Assembly: GCF_902459645.1 (NCBI RefSeq)
Contig: NZ_CABPSK010000001.1
Location: 1,798,001-1,862,000 of the forward strand
Direction: 5' to 3'
From: Pandoraea pneumonica
Lineage (GTDB): Bacteria; Pseudomonadota; Gammaproteobacteria; Burkholderiales; Burkholderiaceae
Length of the DNA: 64,000 bases
Position numbers and translations under genes: made by a program. Positions 63,952 through 64,000 of the stretch are shown in pieces. Under the pieces are notes generated by a model. It was given only the letters and a program-made list of their open reading frames with translations. It was not told the origin of the DNA and searched no databases. The first letter of the stretch is position 1. Every line of letters begins with the position of its first letter.

Positions 63952-64000
63952 ATGGAAGTCAACCTGAACACCCCGAGCGCACAGCGCACGGCTGCCGCAC
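63952..64000 (+). CDS. Start of a coding region cut by the window edge
   Basis: ATG at 63952 with AGGA seven or eight bases upstream opens a frame reading MEVNLNTPSAQRTAAA to the end of the window. It follows operator copy 3 by 89 bases on the plus strand. Sixteen residues are too few to assign a family. Confidence 0.5.
   Translation, partial: MEVNLNTPSAQRTAAA

Overview
The window looks like chromosomal DNA of a betaproteobacterium of the Burkholderiaceae. Pandoraea is my best guess, from general likeness only. The signs are high G+C, a Burkholderiales-type trimeric porin, the conserved block orn - M48 protease - rsgA - CobD-like - Nudix followed by rplS-trmD-rimM-rpsP, a pmbA/yjgA divergent pair, livKHMGF, and a tmRNA whose tag reads ANDNSYALAA. 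Coding density is high. I found no insertion sequence, prophage, CRISPR array, tRNA or rRNA.

Layout. 1-5.5 kb: a minus-strand catabolic-looking cluster (LysR regulator, NMT1/TauA-type binding protein, a domain-permuted aconitase-family hydratase, and a CaiB-type CoA-transferase cut by the window edge). 6-9.2 kb: a divergent Fbp-type ABC permease and ATPase with no binding protein. 9.2-12 kb: thyA-folA and a membrane diguanylate cyclase. 12-17 kb: livKHMGF, a branched-chain amino-acid importer, with a palindromic operator candidate, an intercistronic hairpin and a strong terminator. 17-27.2 kb: housekeeping genes (pmbA, yjgA-mog, orn, a Ste24-like protease, rsgA, a CobD/CbiB-like protein, a CoA-type Nudix hydrolase, and the ribosomal/tRNA-modification operon rpsP-rimM-trmD-rplS). 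27.4-32.5 kb: a sorbosone-dehydrogenase-like protein, a META/DUF4377 lipoprotein, a TM2 protein, a DUF2520 protein and a radical SAM protein under a near-consensus LexA box.

32.5-35.7 kb: alanine catabolism (Lrp-type regulator, dadA, ald). 35.8-40.2 kb: an RND pump and its adaptor. 40.7-46.3 kb: ubiG-gph and a 1337-residue DUF748/OmpA-like envelope protein. 46.3-46.7 kb: ssrA (tmRNA). 46.8-54.4 kb: accessory genes (HAD phosphatase, a coiled-coil membrane protein built of 33-bp repeats, an Ntn-type amidase, LysE exporter, LysR/MFS pair, alpha/beta hydrolase, small membrane protein). 54.6-58.5 kb: a three-subunit FAD/cytochrome c dehydrogenase of the gluconate/glucose dehydrogenase type. 58.8-60.9 kb: a 672-residue protein of unknown family with effector-like features.

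The right end (61-64 kb) is the most intriguing part. An XRE-type regulator gene, a small unknown gene and the start of another gene each lie next to a copy of the same 16-bp palindrome of form GTCTA-N6-TAGAC. This suggests a small dedicated regulon that continues beyond the window.
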